64,000 nt of DNA from contig JARWZO010000021.1 of assembly GCA_029866325.1 (NCBI GenBank), positions 62,001-126,000 of the forward strand, in the 5' to 3' direction. The stretch comes from Fluviicola sp. Lineage in GTDB: Bacteria; Bacteroidota; Bacteroidia; Flavobacteriales_D; Crocinitomicaceae. Made by a program: the position numbers and the translations under genes. How positions within the stretch are numbered: the first letter of the stretch is position 1; every line of letters begins with the position of its first letter. Under the pieces are notes generated by a model. It was not told the DNA's origin and did not search any database. It worked only from the letters and a program-made list of their open reading frames with translations. Positions 7,833-15,952 of this stretch are shown here, piece by piece.

Positions 7833-9506
7833 TTAAGCTTCCTGAAGTTTGTGTGAGAAGCGCAGAATGATGAACTCTGCCGGACGCACTGCAGCAATTC
7901 CGATTTCAATGATCATACGTCCTTCCAGAATATCTTGCTGCGTCATTGTTTTACCAAGACCTACATGCACAAAATAAGCTGCTTCGGGCTTGGAACCTGC
8001 CAATGCACCTTGTTGCCACAAACCGTATAGGTAGCTGTCCAACATTCCTTTTACTTTCAACCATGTAGAAGGATCATTGGGTTCGAACACAGCAAAAGCA
8101 GAAGCTTTTTTACTCGATTCTTCAATCATGTTAAACAAACGACGAACCGGAACATAACGCCACTCATTGTCGTTTCCAGCCAATGTACGGGCACCCCAAA
8201 TCAGGGTTCCTTTGCCAACAAACGTACGGATAGCATTGATTGATTTTCCGCTGTCTTCATCAATATTCAATGATTCCTGCTCGAGGGCCGAAATTTTAAT
8301 CATCGGATTTACCACACTGTTGATAGCGACATTTGCCGGTGCTTTCCATACTCCTCGGCTGCGGTCAACTGTAGCATAAACTCCCGCAACGGCAGGTGAA
8401 GCAGGCAATACAACACGCATTTTCGCCAATTCGGTTTTAATAGCGTTGTAAAGTGTGGTGCTGGTATCGCGGATTGCAGTTAATTTTTTATCGGCAGAAG
8501 TAGTTCCTCCGGCAACAGCTGGAGCTGTTAAAGCCGTTACATCCAAAGCAGCTTGTACTTCGGCATCGGCCACTGAAGTTATCTTAAATCCTGATGTGGC
8601 TGCATCTCCCCAAGCAGTAAAGGCATCGCTAATTGCTTTACCTGTGTTAGATGCTGCCGTTTTGGCCAGATTAACAGTCAGTTTATTGGTAGCTGCATCT
8701 CTGTCGAAGGTAATCGAAGTTTTTGTACTTGTTTTCACCTCCAAGGTAGGCGTGGCTGTTTTAGGACCTGTAAACTCTACTTTAATTGCGTTGGTTGAAA
8801 AGGTGAATGTTGCTGTTGTTGAGCCGGCAGTTTGACCTTTTACAGTAACGGAATCTTCGTTGTATTGATATACAATAGATGTTTGTAAGAACGGATAATA
8901 AGCCGCACCATACTTAAGATTGTTGTTGACGATATTGCGGAAATTTTTCACGCCGTCTTTATCGTTCAGTACGTCGAAAATGCAAAAACGGTCTTTTAGT
9001 TTTTCGCATTGGTTCAATGCATCCTGACACAAATCATGGTATTCCTGACTACTCAGCGTGGTTGCTTCCGACAAAATGATCAAAGTAGGTTCATCTTCTT
9101 TTTCAAGCGCCGCAAGTCCTTTCGTGAAATCACCTTTGTCTTTTGCTTTATAGGCTCCCAAACTTACTACATAACAAGTACCACCGCCGTTTTTGAAATA
9201 ATGATCCAACGCGTAGTACATTCTGTGTTGCTGATCGGTGCTGTCTTTCTCTACCGAAATCAATTCATTGGCAGCATTGGTAGTTGCCGTAAACGTCAAT
9301 AAATCCGGATTCCCGAAAATTGCCGTGTAATCCAATAACGTATTGATCCGCGTTGGAACATAAGTTAAGTCTTCACCGTCAGGATCAGTCACCTTTTCAG
9401 TGTAGCCCAAAAAGGCCGGAATTGCCGTTGATACCTCCGCCACGGAAGGTGGCAGTGTTGAGGTCTCTTCGATGTACACATCCGGAGTTCTGTAAGTCGT
9501 CGCCAT
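7833..9506 (-). CDS. eCIS contractile sheath protein
   Basis: This 557-residue protein is a phage-tail-sheath family member, the contractile outer cylinder. The N-terminus TYRTPDVYIEETSTLPPSVA and the C-terminus VRPAEFIILRFSHKLQEA are the conserved arms that interlock neighbouring subunits. The core includes KNGGGTCYVVSLGAY and VAGVYATVDRSRGVWKAPAN. Residues about 217-340 are an Ala/Thr/Ser-rich insertion after AAYYPFLQTSIVYQYNEDS, not part of the minimal eCIS sheath core. Only one sheath gene is present in the window, whereas Afp has three. It lies 24 bases downstream of the DUF4255 gene. Confidence 0.93.
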   Translation of the reverse strand: MATTYRTPDVYIEETSTLPPSVAEVSTAIPAFLGYTEKVTDPDGEDLTYVPTRINTLLDYTAIFGNPDLLTFTATTNAANELISVEKDSTDQQHRMYYALDHYFKNGGGTCYVVSLGAYKAKDKGDFTKGLAALEKEDEPTLIILSEATTLSSQEYHDLCQDALNQCEKLKDRFCIFDVLNDKDGVKNFRNIVNNNLKYGAAYYPFLQTSIVYQYNEDSVTVKGQTAGSTTATFTFSTNAIKVEFTGPKTATPTLEVKTSTKTSITFDRDAATNKLTVNLAKTAASNTGKAISDAFTAWGDAATSGFKITSVADAEVQAALDVTALTAPAVAGGTTSADKKLTAIRDTSTTLYNAIKTELAKMRVVLPASPAVAGVYATVDRSRGVWKAPANVAINSVVNPMIKISALEQESLNIDEDSGKSINAIRTFVGKGTLIWGARTLAGNDNEWRYVPVRRLFNMIEESSKKASAFAVFEPNDPSTWLKVKGMLDSYLYGLWQQGALAGSKPEAAYFVHVGLGKTMTQQDILEGRMIIEIGIAAVRPAEFIILRFSHKLQEA

Positions 9507-9530
9507 AAGTTTTAAATTAAATTGTTTGTA

Positions 9531-10154
9531 TTAAAGGTTACTGTTATTGCCATTGTTATCTGTATTCAGGTGAATCGGTTCGTTGATAATGATTTCTTCT
9601 ACTTGGTAGTAATCCTGTTCAGACAGATCATCGTGGAATACCAGCAGATTTACTTTATACACCACTGAAGGATGGTAATTGGTGCGTAAGGCATTCCAGA
9701 GTTCATTTTGCTGATTAATGGGCAGCGTAATGAGTTCCATGCGCAAGCGCTCTATTTCAGGATTGAGTGTGGGCGTATTTTCATGGTTGAAAACAGGTGT
9801 GTTTTGAAAACACTTGATGATCAGGGATAAAAACTTAAGTGATTGTTCGTAGTTGCTGAACTTGGAAACGAACAAAATAAGCATATTTACACGTATCGAA
9901 GGATTGATATCGGTACGTTTACCGTTGCGCAACGAGCCTTCGTAACGGTCGTTCATCCGCAACACTTTTTCTTCTTCTATGTTTACAAGAATGGGCGTGA
10001 CTTTATTCACCGGAATTACCAACGGATCTATCTTTTCGCCTTCCAAAAAAGTAACGTATTCCTGAAAACCATTTCCACCACCATTGTTTTCAATGTAGCT
10101 ATTGAAAAAATTGTTGAGTTTGTTCTTGATTAAAACGAATACTTCGTCAAACAT
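9531..10154 (-). CDS. DUF4255 protein, probable eCIS tail terminator (Afp16/Pvc16-like)
   Basis: This 207-residue protein begins MFDEVFVLIKNKLNNFFNSY and carries blocks typical of DUF4255/Pvc16 N-terminal proteins: VNKVTPILVNIEEEKVLRM, PSIRVNMLILFVSKFSNYEQ and LRMELITLPINQQNELWNAL. Afp16-type proteins cap the tube and sheath at the distal end and fix particle length. It is the first gene of the visible operon, with 333 non-coding bases upstream. The Asn-rich tail (NTDNNGNNSNL) is probably disordered. It is transcribed with the sheath gene. Confidence 0.85.
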   Translation of the reverse strand: MFDEVFVLIKNKLNNFFNSYIENNGGGNGFQEYVTFLEGEKIDPLVIPVNKVTPILVNIEEEKVLRMNDRYEGSLRNGKRTDINPSIRVNMLILFVSKFSNYEQSLKFLSLIIKCFQNTPVFNHENTPTLNPEIERLRMELITLPINQQNELWNALRTNYHPSVVYKVNLLVFHDDLSEQDYYQVEEIIINEPIHLNTDNNGNNSNL

Positions 10155-10487
10155 GCAATAGTGGTGTTAAATAGTCGAAAAACGACCGAATGTTATCAAT
10201 GAATGTGGACCGGAACACCGGGTATTATCTTACAAATGCAGTTGTCGTGCTGTTGAATGAAACCAACGGACAATCACACAGGACTTATGAAAAATGAAAA
10301 ATTGAGCTGTATTTTTTGTTCATAGTGAATAATGTTAACTAGTGGTGCATCCATAAATAAGGAGTGCTGAACAAAAATAGAAATAGATTTGATATCGCAA
10401 ACGTATTCTATGTGAATATTTAATTAAATCACAAAAAATGCATTTTACCTAGTTGAAAAAACACAATATCCACTATAAATCAACAGC
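10155..10487 (-). other. leader region of the eCIS operon
   Basis: This 333-base AT-rich stretch has no convincing gene on either strand. It holds the best promoter candidate for the injection-system operon (10398-10405) and would give a leader of roughly 235 bases, long enough for post-transcriptional control. No clear large hairpin was seen in it. Confidence 0.5.
10398..10405 (-). promoter_or_regulatory. candidate -7 box (TACGTTTG) for the eCIS operon
   Basis: On the minus strand the sequence reads TACGTTTG, an exact match to the Bacteroidota -7 consensus TAnnTTTG. The nearest TTG for a -33 element lies 26 bases upstream, longer than the usual 17-23, so the promoter may be weak or need an activator. 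Confidence 0.4.
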
Positions 10488-11186
10488 TTACCACTTTATC
10501 CAATCGACTAACAATACGGTATCTTTCTTCTCGGTGACCACCCAATAGGCTTTATCCGAAGTAATAGAAGCGGTCACAACCATATTTCGGAAGTCTTTTT
10601 TTGCATCAACCGACGACTCGTGTAACAAAATAAACTTGGCCTCTAAATGTGAGGCGGTAAAACGTCCGTCCCACACCTCATCGCCAAACAAAAATTGCAA
10701 GTTGCTTTTTTTTAGCTGGGTCAAATAAGGTTGAATGGCTTTTGAATCATCGGCAGTAGAAGGTTCAGATTGAGTTTCCGGTGATTCCATGGTTTTTTCG
10801 CGTCGTTTACTTTCTTCTTCCGAAATGGTTCGCAAACGGATAAACGCAAAGTCATCGTGCAGCAAATGTTCTTCAAAGTGATCAATCTTAATTTCATAAT
10901 ACGAATCATGGTACTGAAACGTACCGGCTTGACCTTCGCTCAACGATTGATCGAAAAAATAAACACCCAATCCATCTATCATGCCTTGCACTGAAACGGT
11001 ACAAGCTCCTCCGGTAATATCACTTACACTCAACGTTACTTCTCCTTCATCGCCGGGAATCTCAATACTTCCGCGTTGGGTAATTTTAAGTAAGGCATCT
11101 TCCTCTATTTCCAAGCCACTTTTGGAACAGGAAGAAACGAAAAAAGTAACTGTGAGAATGGTTAAAACAATGAAACGGAATTGCAT
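10488..11186 (-). CDS. hypothetical lipoprotein
   Basis: This 232-residue protein begins MQFRFIVLTILTVTFFVSSC, a signal peptide ending in a lipobox (FVSSC), so it should be lipid-anchored. The mature part is mostly beta with an acidic, Glu/Arg-rich stretch in the middle (about residues 120-145) and ends VLLVDWIKW. I recognise no family. It lies upstream of the injection-system operon on the same strand, but 333 bases and a promoter candidate separate them, so a link is not supported. Confidence 0.6.
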   Translation of the reverse strand: MQFRFIVLTILTVTFFVSSCSKSGLEIEEDALLKITQRGSIEIPGDEGEVTLSVSDITGGACTVSVQGMIDGLGVYFFDQSLSEGQAGTFQYHDSYYEIKIDHFEEHLLHDDFAFIRLRTISEEESKRREKTMESPETQSEPSTADDSKAIQPYLTQLKKSNLQFLFGDEVWDGRFTASHLEAKFILLHESSVDAKKDFRNMVVTASITSDKAYWVVTEKKDTVLLVDWIKW

Positions 11187-11564
11187 GGTTTTTTACTATT
11201 GATTGAATTGCAATATAATAAAATTGATTGATCGTAGACCAATCAAACTCTTCTCTTACTTTTTTCTTGATAAAAAAGTAAGCAAAAAATCAAGGCTATA
11301 AGCCCCAATCTTGAGAACTACGGTTTGTCAAACTACCTCAACCCAACTCGTCAGCCTTAGGCTGACCATTAACGGATTGTTTTGCAAACAATCCGATGAC
11401 TGAGCTCAAACAGGGCATCGGTTACGTCTAACACACCTTGTTCTCTTACGATTGTTACTTAATGCCATTTGGAGTCCTCCTTGAAAGAATCTATTCTTTG
11501 ATCAAACAATAGTCATCTTATTGTAAATGGAAGAACTAACAGAAGTGAAAAACCAAGCTTATGA
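11187..11564. other. intergenic region with three palindromes
   Basis: This 378-base stretch has no gene. It contains a dispersed hairpin element (11219-11296) and two perfect short inverted repeats: GTCAGCC/GGCTGAC at 11350-11366 and CGGATTGTTT/AAACAATCCG at 11373-11395. It lies between two lipoprotein genes on the minus strand. Confidence 0.6.
11219..11296 (+). repeat. dispersed hairpin element, copy 1
   Basis: The copy begins AAATTGATTGATCGTAGACC and continues to a perfect 11-bp stem (CTTACTTTTTT 11255-11265 with AAAAAAGTAAG 11272-11282). A related sequence in the opposite orientation lies at 44114-44196. Shared parts are AAATTGATTG, TCTCTTACTTTTT and AAAAAGTAAGCAAAA. Confidence 0.55.
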
Positions 11565-12509
11565 TTACTTCTTAGCAGAAAACAACTTTTGCTTGTAAGC
11601 GATATACATGGCTATTCCGAATAGAATAAATACCCAAAGTTTTGACAGAAACAACGCAAATTCGACGATGATTTCCCAGCCAAATGCAAATGAGTCGGAA
11701 AAACGACTGCCAATCCCAGGTTCGTATTCTTCTATTTCTTTGGAATTTGCTATTAGTTCGCGTTTCACTCCCTGACGCTGATAAATCTCTAATTCAATGG
11801 TACTAAACTCAATCTGATCTTCCAGTTTGAGTGCTTCAATGGTTGCGTTGTCGGCTGCCTCGTCTTGTTGGTTTTGCAATTCGGCTGCTGCGGTCGGATC
11901 GATATTTTTGTTGGTCCCATTAAAGGTATTCGCCAACCGTTGTTCACTTTTGACTGCCCGGCGTTGCGTCAATTGTTTTTCCAAAATGCTCAGCGCTACA
12001 TCTTCGGCTTTGATGACGCGGTAATCCAGGTAATCAATGTTATGGGCAATGTCTTTTAAGGTGGTATCCAGTAGTTTATTCGGAACTCTTAATGTAAGTG
12101 TGTTTGTAATGGTATACCGGGTTATTTCCATCGAAGAATCGGCACTTACTGTGCGAGAATCTACGTTATCGATCGTACTCCTCATTTCGGTAAATGTGAC
12201 AAAACCGTCGTGATCACGCACGATCTCTTCTATATCATAGGTAGCGTCAATCACACTTTTCACCTTAAACTTCAAGTCGGCAGTACGGATAAACCTGCGA
12301 GAAGAATCGGTTCCGGTTTCAACAGCAGCAAATGACGGAACAAAAGTGCTTGTTTCGTTCTTTTGAGCACTCGGAGATCCATCTCTGGTACTCGATTCAA
12401 GCTGAACTTGTTGAATTTTTTGCTTAGTCGGCAAGTTGCTTTCGTTTGTTTGCCCGCAGGCTACCAGCAATAAGATGGCTATTCCAAAGATGATGGTTTG
12501 ACGTTTCAT
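11565..12509 (-). CDS. DUF4349 domain lipoprotein
   Basis: The start chosen is ATG 12509 (MKRQTIIFGIAILLLVACGQ), because it opens a clean lipoprotein signal with lipobox LLVAC; an upstream in-frame ATG at 12599 would bury it. The product is about 314 residues. It matches the DUF4349 pattern: RRFIRTADLKFKVKSVIDAT, a paired beta region (TLRVPNKLLDTTLKDIA), a long coiled coil (about residues 175-245) with Gln/Ala repeats, and a C-terminal membrane helix (IIVEFALFLSKLWVFILFGI). Members are membrane proteins of unknown function. It appears to be a single-gene unit. Confidence 0.8.
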   Translation of the reverse strand: MKRQTIIFGIAILLLVACGQTNESNLPTKQKIQQVQLESSTRDGSPSAQKNETSTFVPSFAAVETGTDSSRRFIRTADLKFKVKSVIDATYDIEEIVRDHDGFVTFTEMRSTIDNVDSRTVSADSSMEITRYTITNTLTLRVPNKLLDTTLKDIAHNIDYLDYRVIKAEDVALSILEKQLTQRRAVKSEQRLANTFNGTNKNIDPTAAAELQNQQDEAADNATIEALKLEDQIEFSTIELEIYQRQGVKRELIANSKEIEEYEPGIGSRFSDSFAFGWEIIVEFALFLSKLWVFILFGIAMYIAYKQKLFSAKK

Positions 12510-12826
12510 AGTATCGTTATTTGTTCGGTAATACAGTCGAAACGCAAAAAAGAACATCATCCGTTGGCGGACCGATGAAGTATTAACATTCTTTTGCAAC
12601 TAATGCAGTTTAGCTTTCCTCTATCGCGTGAAAACAAATCGACCAAACGGGATATAAACGTTCATTCAAACGCTACCAACCTAACGATTTAACCAATAAG
12701 CACTAATTCCCTTCAAAGTATTGGTTACTGATTAAACTTTTATTTTACAGTTCAATGAACAGTCCTGTTAAATCATTGTTGTATTTTTAGAAACAGATAG
12801 AACAAATATTGGCTAAAAAACTACGC

Positions 12827-14665
12827 ATGAAACGTTTGCTTACTGCATCGTTGTTTCTTTCTCTCGGAGGTGGAGCAGCTATGGCACAAATCACGGTAAA
12901 TCCGGTAAAAGAGGTTACCACAACAAATTCGTTAGGACAAACTGTTACTACCTCTACAGCAGCTTCCTTTATGATTACTCCACCCATGTCACAATGGGAA
13001 GACGTTGATCCGAATGAAAAAAAAGAACCGAAGAAAATCCGAAACAATTTTGAGCGCGAGGCATACCTGAATAGTTTAACAGACAATGAAGTCGATCCGG
13101 TAGTTCAAACTGATGAAGGATCGCGCATTAGCAGAGCTCCACTTGTAAATTATGCGGGACAAACGGGTTCGGGATACCCACCTGATCCATCCGGTGCTGC
13201 TGGTCCCAATCATTATGTACAAGCGGTAAATACAACCTATCGCGTATTCGACAAAACCGGAAATGCACTCACGACCACTAAGAATTTGAGCACATTGTGG
13301 CCCGGAAGTTCCAATACCGGAGACCCGATTGTGATGTATGACCGTCATGCTGATCGTTGGTTTATTTCTCAATTCAACGATCCGGCAAGGATTTTAATTG
13401 CCATTTCAACCACCAATGATCCCACGGGAACATACTACGCTTATACGTTTAATCTAACCCAGTTTCCTGACTACCCGAAATACTCCATTTGGTGGGACGG
13501 TTATTACATGACTTCCAATTCTACGCACACAGCGGTTGTTTTTGAACGCACAGCTATGTTAGCAGGATCGGCCACACCACAAATGGTTGCATTGACATTG
13601 CCTAGCCTCAATTCGGGTGGTTTCAGAAGTCCGCTTCCGGCAGATGCTGACGGCCCTTTGCCTCCGGATGGAACACCTTGTTATTTCTTTAACCTCGAAG
13701 ACAATCAGTTTGGTGTTTCTCAGGATCAGATTGAAATTTATGAAATGACAACTAACTGGACCTCACCGGGATCATCGCAAGTTGTTTCTTCACAGCAGTT
13801 GGCAGTAGCTTCTTTTGATGCGGTTTTCACCGGAGGATTTGCCAATATCGCTCAGCCGGGAACCAGTCAGAAACTAGATGCCATTCAAGGCGTATTGATG
13901 TACCGTGCGCAACATATCCGTTGGACGGGTTATAACACCATTGTGCTTTCGCATGCGGTAGATTTGGGGTCGAACAGATCTGGGGTTCGCTGGTATGAAT
14001 TGCGCGATGCAAACGATGGAAACTGGACTGTTTTTCAACAAGGAACCTACGCACCAGACAACACGAGCAGATGGATGAGCAGTGCAGCAATGGATAATTT
14101 CGGAAACATCGGAATGGCGTATTCGATCTGCAACGCTTCAACTACAATTTATCCGGGCTTGGCTTATACAGGACGAATGGCAAACGATCCGCTCGGACAA
14201 ATGACCTTTAATGAAGAAGTTGCCATAGACGGACTCGGATCTCAAACGATTACAGATCGATTTGGTGATTACGGTCATCTATCGCTAGATCCAGACGGTG
14301 AAACATTTTGGCATACAGGTGAATACTTAACAACAAATGGCGGTAGAAAAACGCGTATTTTTTCGTTTAACCTTCAAGATCAGCTTGGCATGGATGAAAA
14401 TCCGTACTACACCAACCTGAATATGACCTTAACTACCGGAGCTGCTGAAATTGTAGTGAATTTGGAAGGTATTTACGATGAAAGTCAGGTAACCATTGAT
14501 TTAATCGGAATGGACGGACGTGTGATTGCAACTGCGCAAAAAACACCGGATGGAAAAACGGTTTCTCATACCTTCAGCTCAGTGAAGTTAAATGATGGCA
14601 TCTATTTTGTTCGTATCGGAAACAAACAGTACCAGAAGGCTATGCGCTTTTTGTACAGTCATTAA
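12827..14665 (+). CDS. secreted protein with T9SS type A sorting domain
   Basis: The start chosen is ATG 12827 (MKRLLTASLFLSLGGGAAMA), which gives a proper signal peptide; the frame extends 18 bases upstream to a TTG. The product is about 612 residues. The body (about 100-500) has beta-propeller-like repeats around VMYDRHADRWFISQFNDPAR and ISTTNDPTGTYYAYTFNLTQ, and a motif-rich start GYPPDPSGAAGPNHYVQAVN. The last 80 residues are a T9SS type A domain (IDLIGMDGRVIATAQ, then LNDGIYFVRIGNK). It would be exported across the outer membrane by the gliding-type secretion machinery. Its substrate is unknown. Confidence 0.8.
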   Translation: MKRLLTASLFLSLGGGAAMAQITVNPVKEVTTTNSLGQTVTTSTAASFMITPPMSQWEDVDPNEKKEPKKIRNNFEREAYLNSLTDNEVDPVVQTDEGSRISRAPLVNYAGQTGSGYPPDPSGAAGPNHYVQAVNTTYRVFDKTGNALTTTKNLSTLWPGSSNTGDPIVMYDRHADRWFISQFNDPARILIAISTTNDPTGTYYAYTFNLTQFPDYPKYSIWWDGYYMTSNSTHTAVVFERTAMLAGSATPQMVALTLPSLNSGGFRSPLPADADGPLPPDGTPCYFFNLEDNQFGVSQDQIEIYEMTTNWTSPGSSQVVSSQQLAVASFDAVFTGGFANIAQPGTSQKLDAIQGVLMYRAQHIRWTGYNTIVLSHAVDLGSNRSGVRWYELRDANDGNWTVFQQGTYAPDNTSRWMSSAAMDNFGNIGMAYSICNASTTIYPGLAYTGRMANDPLGQMTFNEEVAIDGLGSQTITDRFGDYGHLSLDPDGETFWHTGEYLTTNGGRKTRIFSFNLQDQLGMDENPYYTNLNMTLTTGAAEIVVNLEGIYDESQVTIDLIGMDGRVIATAQKTPDGKTVSHTFSSVKLNDGIYFVRIGNKQYQKAMRFLYSH

Positions 14666-14676
14666 ACTTTTCGATT

Positions 14677-15018
14677 ATGAACAAAATTCTTAGAACAACA
14701 GCCGTCATTGCAAGCACTGTCTTTTTAAGCGCCTTTTTACTCTCTTCTTCGTGCGAGGACAGAGCGGTTAAACGAGCTAAAATGGAAGGCGGCGTAAAAG
14801 CAGTGGTTACTACAGCTTACGTTTCTGATGGTTGTGCTGTGTTACTGGAAGTAGAAATAGATGGTGAAAAACAATTGTTACTGCCGCATGAATTAGCCGA
14901 GCAATTCAGAAAAAACGGAACCGTTGTGGTGATGAAGTACCATTCCTCGCGCATACAACAAACCGATTGTTTGAAAGGACAACCGATCATTATCGATGAA
15001 ATTGTAAAAATCAAGTAA
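14677..15018 (+). CDS. hypothetical small lipoprotein
   Basis: This 113-residue protein starts MNKILRTTAVIASTVFLSAF and has a lipobox-like SSSC at about residue 26. The mature part is a small mixed alpha/beta domain with two further cysteines (SDGCAVLLEVEIDG and QTDCLKGQP), possibly forming a disulphide. It begins 11 bases after the T9SS gene and is followed by a terminator at 15037-15068, so the two form a two-gene operon. No family is recognised. Confidence 0.65.
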   Translation: MNKILRTTAVIASTVFLSAFLLSSSCEDRAVKRAKMEGGVKAVVTTAYVSDGCAVLLEVEIDGEKQLLLPHELAEQFRKNGTVVVMKYHSSRIQQTDCLKGQPIIIDEIVKIK

Positions 15019-15036
15019 TCGGATAAACATATATGG

Positions 15037-15068
15037 AAAGCGGCAATCGGAAGGTTGTCGCTTTTTTT
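15037..15068 (+). terminator. intrinsic terminator
   Basis: AAAGCGGCAA (15037-15046) pairs with TTGTCGCTTT (15055-15064) with one G-T wobble around an 8-base loop, followed by a T-run. It ends the two-gene unit 12827-15018, and the opposing TfoX-like gene stops only 4 bases further on. Confidence 0.8.
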
Positions 15069-15071
15069 GTT

Positions 15072-15380
15072 TCACTCTCCCGAAACGTATTTCAGCGCTT
15101 CTTTGGCGAATTTCAACCAATTTTCCTGATAATGAAACGGTACCTGCACCCATTCTTTCATTGGTCGGTTTTTGCCGGATGGGTCAAACAAATGCGATCC
15201 GTCCAAGCTCAATGCCTCTTGATGTGTTTCTCCTGAAAGCTTAAACACCATTTCGTTATCAAAAAAACTAATAAATGCTTTCCCGTTGATTTTAAAGCAG
15301 GGCTTGCCGAAAAGTTGACTTTCTACCGCATCATCCAGTTGCCTTCCAATGGAGAGATAATGTGTTTGTTCGGTTGTCAT
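15072..15380 (-). CDS. TfoX/Sxy N-terminal-like protein
   Basis: This 102-residue protein resembles the TfoX N-terminal domain family: an N-terminal helix, then LFGKPCFKINGKAFISFFDN, a strand pair ending VFKLSGETHQEALSLDGS, and the Phe/Pro-rich PSGKNRPMKEWVQVPFHY. In Bacteroidota such stand-alone proteins are of unknown function and probably not competence regulators. Its ATG overlaps the stop of the FKBP gene by 4 bases (ATGA), so the two are translationally coupled. Confidence 0.65.
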   Translation of the reverse strand: MTTEQTHYLSIGRQLDDAVESQLFGKPCFKINGKAFISFFDNEMVFKLSGETHQEALSLDGSHLFDPSGKNRPMKEWVQVPFHYQENWLKFAKEALKYVSGE

Positions 15381-15832
15381 AACACATCAATCAAATGAAT
15401 ATCAAAAATCAATACGGAATTGGCGGGAATGCCACTGGTACCATTTTTGCCGTAGGCCAATGCTGAAGGAACTAATAGTTTCCCTACTCCACCTTCTTTA
15501 AAATGCGGAATTCCTTCCTGCCAACCTTTGATAACACTTTGCAAACCAAATTGAATACCGGCAGGGAGACTTTCGTCGAAAATAGTTCCATTGGTGAAAT
15601 AACCGGTATAGGCAACTTTTACTGTTGAATTACTTGTACACGATGAGCCTGTACCCGGAGTATCTATCACCACATACAACCCGCTTTCGGTTTTATAAGC
15701 CGTTGTCAGACCGTGATCTGCAATGTATTGTTGAATGATCTCATCGTCTTCTTTCGCTTGTTTTTCGGCCTTCTTTTTAGCACAACCGGCAAAACAAGCC
15801 GCAAACACTAAAAACAGATACAGGTATTTCAT
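15377..15832 (-). CDS. FKBP-type peptidyl-prolyl cis-trans isomerase lipoprotein
   Basis: The start chosen is ATG 15832 (MKYLYLFLVFAACFAGC), a lipoprotein signal with lipobox CFAGC; the frame is open further upstream but without a better start. The product is about 151 residues. Residues about 60-150 are an FKBP domain: YTGYFTNGTIFDESLPAG, VIKGWQEGIPHFKEGGVGKL and VPSALAYGKNGTSGIPANSV. The VIKGW and ALAYG motifs are the typical binding-pocket segments. It should catalyse proline isomerisation during folding of exported proteins at the periplasmic membrane face. Confidence 0.9.
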   Translation of the reverse strand: MKYLYLFLVFAACFAGCAKKKAEKQAKEDDEIIQQYIADHGLTTAYKTESGLYVVIDTPGTGSSCTSNSTVKVAYTGYFTNGTIFDESLPAGIQFGLQSVIKGWQEGIPHFKEGGVGKLLVPSALAYGKNGTSGIPANSVLIFDIHLIDVL

Positions 15833-15901
15833 AGTTCGGTTATAAATGATTGCTAAAATAACTCCTTTTGAAATCAAAACAATATTCTATGATTGAAAAC
15901 T

Positions 15902-15935
15902 GGTAATTGAAATCGACAAAACGATCTCAATTACC
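15902..15935 (-). terminator. intrinsic terminator after the patatin gene
   Basis: GGTAATTGA (15902-15910) pairs perfectly with TCAATTACC (15927-15935), with an inner ATCG/CGAT stem. On the minus strand the hairpin is followed by AGTTTTC. It separates the patatin gene from the FKBP gene. Confidence 0.65.
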
Positions 15936-15952
15936 GTTATAAAAACTGATTA

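Noticed and set aside
1-10154. Prophage tail module
   Set aside because: DUF4255, DUF5908 and the LysM hub protein are eCIS hallmarks, and no capsid, portal, terminase or lysis gene is present in the window.
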